Source: Rhizobiales bacterium Y(2018) (lineage in GTDB: Bacteria > Pseudomonadota > Alphaproteobacteria > Rhizobiales > Aestuariivirgaceae). Taken from it: a DNA stretch of 64,000 nucleotides. The DNA lies in assembly GCA_005502925.1 (NCBI GenBank), contig SCPD01000012.1, forward strand, positions 124,001-188,000, in the 5' to 3' direction. Within the stretch, counting starts at the first letter, position 1. The number at the start of each line of letters is the position of its first letter. Shown piece after piece: positions 59,574 through 64,000 of this stretch. The notes below the pieces were generated by a model, which made no database searches, had not been told where the DNA came from, and was given only the letters and a program-made list of their open reading frames with translations. Position numbers and translations under genes: made by a program.

Positions 59574-60329
59574 TTGTCTACCAAACTGTCCGTCAATGTG
59601 AATGCCATCGCCTTTCTCCGCAACCGGCGCAATCTGCCGTGGCCGAGCGTCGAAGGGCTGGGGCGGATCGCGCTGCAAGCGGGCGCCTATGGTCTCACCG
59701 TGCATCCACGGCCCGATGAGCGGCATATCCGCCGGAGCGATGTCGGCATCCTCAAGGACATGATCCGCAAGGAGTATCCGGGCCGCGAATTCAATATCGA
59801 GGGCAATCCCGACCCCGATTTCGTCAAGCTGGTCATGGCGGCCAAGCCGGATCAGGTGACACTGGTGCCCGACGATATCGGCCAGGCGACCTCCGACCAT
59901 GGCTGGGACATCGCCACTCACAAAGGCTTCCTCACCGACGTCATCGGCAAGCTCAAGAGTCAAAGCATGCGCGTATCGATCTTCATCGACGCCGAGCCCG
60001 AGCTTGCTTTTCAGGCCAAGGAAGTGGGCGCCGACCGGGTCGAGATCTATACCGGACCTTATGGCGGCGCTTTCGAACCTTTGGCGCTGGAGCGGGAATT
60101 CCGGAAAGTCGTGGCGACCGGCAAGGCGGCCGAGAAGGCCGGCGTCGGCCTCAATGCCGGCCATGACCTGACCCGCGAAAATCTGCCGCGCCTGGTTGCG
60201 GCGCTGCCCAATTTGCGCGAAGTTTCGATCGGCCATGCCATCACGGCCGATGCGCTCGTCTTCGGCATGGCGGAAACCGTGCGGCTCTTCCGCATGGCCT
60301 GCGGCGATAAGATAAGCGAGGCAGCGTGA
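59574..60329 (+). CDS. pdxJ: Pyridoxine 5'-phosphate synthase
   Basis: 251 residues. A TIM-barrel enzyme that condenses 1-deoxyxylulose 5-phosphate with aminoacetone phosphate in the DXP-dependent vitamin B6 pathway. Hallmarks: LSVNVNAIAFLRNRR at the start (with the conserved Asn and His/Arg region GLTVHPRPDERHIR), FNIEGNP, QVTLVPD, and VGLNAGHDLTRENLP. It starts with TTG, six bases after GAGGT. Its stop overlaps the next gene (GTGA). The product, after oxidation, is the PLP used by the aminotransferase nearby. Confidence 0.95.
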   Translation: MSTKLSVNVNAIAFLRNRRNLPWPSVEGLGRIALQAGAYGLTVHPRPDERHIRRSDVGILKDMIRKEYPGREFNIEGNPDPDFVKLVMAAKPDQVTLVPDDIGQATSDHGWDIATHKGFLTDVIGKLKSQSMRVSIFIDAEPELAFQAKEVGADRVEIYTGPYGGAFEPLALEREFRKVVATGKAAEKAGVGLNAGHDLTRENLPRLVAALPNLREVSIGHAITADALVFGMAETVRLFRMACGDKISEAA

Positions 60330-60958
60330 CGGCAAGCTTGATCACCCTGGTGACGATCGGACTGGTTCAGCTTCTGGCGGTCATCAGCCCGGGGCCGAGC
60401 TTCCTCATCACGGCGCAGACTGCGGTGGCGCGCTCGCGCCTCGACGGCATCAAGATCGCCTTCGGTCTCGGCGCCGGCACCGTCGTGTGGGCGAGTGCTG
60501 CGCTGCTCGGCCTCAATGCGCTGTTCCGGCTGCATCACTGGCTGTTCGTCGGCATGAAGGTGGCGGGCGCCTTGTTCCTCTTGTGGATCGCCTTTCAGAT
60601 CTTCCGGCATGCCAATTCCCCGATCGAGATGGGCGAGAGCAATGGCGAGGCCATGCGGCGCAATCCGTTCATGCGCGGCTTCCTCACCCAGATCTCCAAC
60701 CCCAAGGTCGCCGTCTTTTTCGGCTCGATCTTCGTGGCCATGCTGCCGCAGGACGTGCCGACCTGGATGATGCTGGCGCTGCTCGCCATCGTCACCACCA
60801 ACGAAGTCGTCTGGTATGTGCTCGTCGCTCTGTGCTTCGGCTCCGCGCCGGTGCGGCGGTTCTATATCGGCGCCAAGAAATGGATCGACCGGGTGACTGG
60901 CCTTTTCCTCGGCGCCTTGAGCCTTAGGATCCTGTGGCAGGCGCGCGACGCCGCCTGA
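60326..60958 (+). CDS. LysE family exporter (RhtB-like)
   Basis: 210 residues with about six hydrophobic segments. The LysE/RhtB signature LLAVISPGPSFLITAQTAV lies in the first helix. The pattern GFLTQISNPKVAVFFGSIF follows. It exports an amino acid or derivative. The start is GTG, overlapping the pdxJ stop by four bases, so it is coupled to pdxJ; a biochemical reason for the pairing is not obvious. Confidence 0.93.
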   Translation: MTASLITLVTIGLVQLLAVISPGPSFLITAQTAVARSRLDGIKIAFGLGAGTVVWASAALLGLNALFRLHHWLFVGMKVAGALFLLWIAFQIFRHANSPIEMGESNGEAMRRNPFMRGFLTQISNPKVAVFFGSIFVAMLPQDVPTWMMLALLAIVTTNEVVWYVLVALCFGSAPVRRFYIGAKKWIDRVTGLFLGALSLRILWQARDAA

Positions 60959-60965
60959 TCGCCCT

Positions 60966-62216
60966 GTGAAACCTCTCGACATCGCCATCGCCGGTTGTGG
61001 TGTGGCCGGGCTCGCTGCCGGTATGGCCCTGGCGCGGCAGGGCCATAAGATCCAGATCTTCGATCAATTCGAGGCGCCGCGGGCCTTGGGCTCGGGGCTG
61101 ATGCTGCAGCCGGCCGGTCTCGACGTGCTCGACTGGCTGGGGCTCGGTGATGGCATGCGCCAGCTCGGCGCGCCGATCGACCGCCTGTTTGGCCGCGCGA
61201 TCCCGTCCGGCCGTATCGTGCTCGATGTGCGTTATGCAGCGCTGGCGAATGGACGCAACGGGCTGGCGGTGCACCGCTCGGCGCTGTTCAATGTCCTCTT
61301 CGATGCGGTGAACGGCCTCAAGCTTCCGATCGAGACCGGCGCGCGGATCGCAAGACTCGAGCGCGCCCAGAACGGGCATCCGTTCCTGATCACGGAAGGG
61401 GGGCGGCGTTTCGGTCCCTTCGACCTCGTCATCGACGCCTTGGGCAGCCGCTCGCCTCTGATGGAAGAAGCCTCGGCGCCGGCGCGCCGCTGCGTCCTCA
61501 CCTATGGGGCGCTGTGGACGACGCTTCCCTGGTCGGCGGCCAAGGCCTTCGACGGGCGTGCGCTGGAGCAGCGTTATGAAAAGGCCTCCGTCATGATCGG
61601 GGTGCTGCCGGTGGGCAAACGTTTCGCCGGTGATGAGCCGCAGACGACCTTCTTCTGGAGCCTCAAGGCGAAGGACTATCCGCGCTGGCAGGCCGAAGGG
61701 CTCGCGGCCTGGCGGGCCAGGGTGGCGGGGCTGTGGCCCGAAACCGAGCCGCTTCTGGCCGAAATCCGGGAGCCGGACCAGATGGTCCTCGCATCCTACG
61801 GCCATCACACGTTGCCCTTGCCCTATGGGCCGCGCATCGTTTTCATCGGCGACAGCGCCCATGCGACGAGCCCGCAGCTGGGGCAGGGCGCCAATATGGC
61901 GCTGCTGGATGTGAGGGCCCTGGCCGAGGCGCTTGCCCGTTCAGGCGAACTGGACGAGGCGCTGGGCCACTATGCCCGGGCGCGGCGGCTGCATATCCGG
62001 CTCTATCAGGCGCTCAGCGCCGTTTTTACCCCTTTCTACCAGTCGGACAGCACCCTCCTGCCGATGCTCAGGGACGGGCTGGTGGCGCCGGCGAGCCGGA
62101 TTCCCCTGGTGGCCCGGGGGCTGGCCCGGATTGTGTCGGGGGACGTGGCCCTGGGACGGAACCATGAGTCTTTTGAATCGCTTGTGAAGCCGGGTTCGAG
62201 CGCCGTCTCAGGCTGA
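60966..62216 (+). CDS. FAD-dependent monooxygenase (UbiH / salicylate-hydroxylase-like)
   Basis: 416 residues. The dinucleotide fold IAIAGCGVAGLAAGMALARQGHKIQIFDQ, the NAD(P)H-region DLVIDALGSRSPL and the FAD ribityl motif IVFIGDSAHATSPQLGQGANMALLD define a class A flavoprotein hydroxylase. The substrate is unknown. The start is GTG, seven bases after the LysE stop. It is the last gene before the ilvC leader. A C-terminal hydrophobic stretch (VPLVARGLARIV-like) is not a clear anchor. Confidence 0.91.
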   Translation: MKPLDIAIAGCGVAGLAAGMALARQGHKIQIFDQFEAPRALGSGLMLQPAGLDVLDWLGLGDGMRQLGAPIDRLFGRAIPSGRIVLDVRYAALANGRNGLAVHRSALFNVLFDAVNGLKLPIETGARIARLERAQNGHPFLITEGGRRFGPFDLVIDALGSRSPLMEEASAPARRCVLTYGALWTTLPWSAAKAFDGRALEQRYEKASVMIGVLPVGKRFAGDEPQTTFFWSLKAKDYPRWQAEGLAAWRARVAGLWPETEPLLAEIREPDQMVLASYGHHTLPLPYGPRIVFIGDSAHATSPQLGQGANMALLDVRALAEALARSGELDEALGHYARARRLHIRLYQALSAVFTPFYQSDSTLLPMLRDGLVAPASRIPLVARGLARIVSGDVALGRNHESFESLVKPGSSAVSG

Positions 62217-62231
62217 CGGAGGGGCGGGTAG

Positions 62232-63374
<1,143 letters not shown>

Positions 63375-63400
63375 TTGCGCGATCAAATCGCTCTGCAAGA

Positions 63401-63433
63401 AAAAGCCGCTGGAGTGATCCAGCGGCTTTTTTC
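63401..63433. terminator. Intrinsic terminator between ilvC and the convergent oxidoreductase gene
   Basis: A perfect 13-pair stem AAAAGCCGCTGGA / TCCAGCGGCTTTT with loop GTGA, followed by TTC on the plus strand; the minus strand shows TTTT then CTTGC. It serves ilvC and may also stop the convergent gene, whose stop codon it touches. Confidence 0.9.
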
Positions 63434-64000
63434 ACGCCGTATGGGAGAGGAAGCTTTCGAGGCTTTCCGGCTCCTGTCCGGTCAGTTTCCGAACATCATC
63501 GCTCACCTGATCCAGCTCGCCGGCCGCTGACGCTTCATGAAGGCTGACGATCGCTTCGATGACGAAGGGCGGCCACTGCAGCTGCTTGAAGATCGCGACA
63601 AGCGCATCACGCGGCAGCTCGGCCGCCGCGACCGGTTTGCCCCATTTCCGGCTCAGGATTTCGGCGATCTCCGCTGCGTCATAGGCACGAGGCCCGGTGA
63701 TCTCGAAAGTCTCGCCGCCATTGGGAGAGGTTAGAAGCGCGGCCACGGCCGCCTTGGCGACATCGGCGCGGGTGACATAAGCGACCTTGCCCTTGCTGCC
63801 ATAGACGGCGAAGGCGCTGGTTTCCTTGGCATGGGCGACAGTGCTCGCGATATTCTCGGCATATTGGTTGTCGCGCAGGAAGCGGTAAGCGAGACCGGAT
63901 GCCTTGATATAGGCCTCGGTCTCGGCGTGTATCCTGGCGAAAGTGAAGAGGCTTTTCGCCGACGCGTTGGTGAAGCTCGTATAGGCGATGAGTTTGACGC
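63432..64000 (-). CDS. NmrA/QorB-like NAD(P)-dependent oxidoreductase, partial (5' end outside window)
   Basis: The frame is open from the right edge of the window to the stop at 63432, giving about 188 C-terminal residues. The visible parts VKLIAYTSFTNAS, then FARIHAETEAYIKASGLAYRFLRDNQYAEN, and YVTRADVAKAAVAALLTSP followed by ETFEITGPRAYDAAEIA, match the NmrA-like/quinone oxidoreductase QorB family of atypical short-chain dehydrogenases. The N-terminal Rossmann GxxGxxG motif would lie beyond the window. It may reduce quinones or act as a redox sensor. Confidence 0.9.
   Translation of the reverse strand, partial: VKLIAYTSFTNASAKSLFTFARIHAETEAYIKASGLAYRFLRDNQYAENIASTVAHAKETSAFAVYGSKGKVAYVTRADVAKAAVAALLTSPNGGETFEITGPRAYDAAEIAEILSRKWGKPVAAAELPRDALVAIFKQLQWPPFVIEAIVSLHEASAAGELDQVSDDVRKLTGQEPESLESFLSHTA

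Overview
The window reads as a chromosomal segment of a GC-rich alphaproteobacterium, most probably of the Hyphomicrobiales (Rhizobiales). Four things point there: a circularly permuted two-piece type tmRNA gene next to sspB, the alphaproteobacterial gene order hflK-hflC-DUF2065-degP, a DUF1127 small protein, and dispersed palindromic repeats of the kind common in rhizobial genomes. Nearly all of the sequence is coding. I see no rRNA, tRNA, phage, insertion sequence or CRISPR array.

Bases 1-8.6 kb: the 3' end of ligA; a LysR regulator divergent from an FMN reductase; an AraC regulator followed by an azlC-azlD amino-acid exporter pair; an SLC13-type permease; phenylalanine 4-hydroxylase; and an ArsR / SRPBCC / small membrane protein cassette. 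Bases 8.6-17.8 kb: an M24 aminopeptidase, a GAF-PAS class III adenylate cyclase, a secreted 5'-nucleotidase-type phosphoesterase with altered metal ligands, a DUF1127 gene with a structured leader, prmA, an MsbA-like ABC exporter and a Pro/Thr-rich anchored protein. Bases 17.9-26.1 kb: an MFS transporter, an autotransporter translationally coupled to a P-loop kinase, an acetyltransferase carrying an in-frame palindromic DNA insertion, a UvrD/PcrA helicase and two related 60-residue proteins.

Bases 26.2-39.4 kb: a thioesterase, a D-lactate/glycolate-type FAD dehydrogenase, a very long AsmA protein, fumC with two small downstream genes, a PHP hydrolase, the Kup K+ transporter, mepA, sspB, ssrA (tmRNA) and DUF2853. 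The tmRNA gene and the adaptor that delivers its tagged products to ClpXP lie side by side on the same strand. Bases 39.4-47.1 kb: thyA, a CPBP protease, a GNAT enzyme, folA, an amine-oxidase-like flavoprotein, and then the membrane quality-control operon hflK-hflC-DUF2065-degP behind a heat-shock-like promoter.

Bases 47.2-63.4 kb: a secreted protein built of internal repeats, serB head-to-head with miaA, an ilv attenuator with its leader peptide, the two acetolactate synthase subunits, a polyamine-type ABC operon with a class III aminotransferase and a divergent LuxR-type regulator, pdxJ, a LysE exporter, an FAD monooxygenase and ilvC. Three steps of branched-chain amino-acid synthesis therefore sit in two separately controlled units (ilv large/small subunit, and ilvC). 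The window ends inside an NmrA/QorB-like oxidoreductase gene.

The points most worth a second look are the palindromic element inside the acetyltransferase gene, the repeat protein at 47.2-48.6 kb, the tmRNA-sspB pairing, the altered metal site of the phosphoesterase, the autotransporter-kinase coupling, and several structured leaders.
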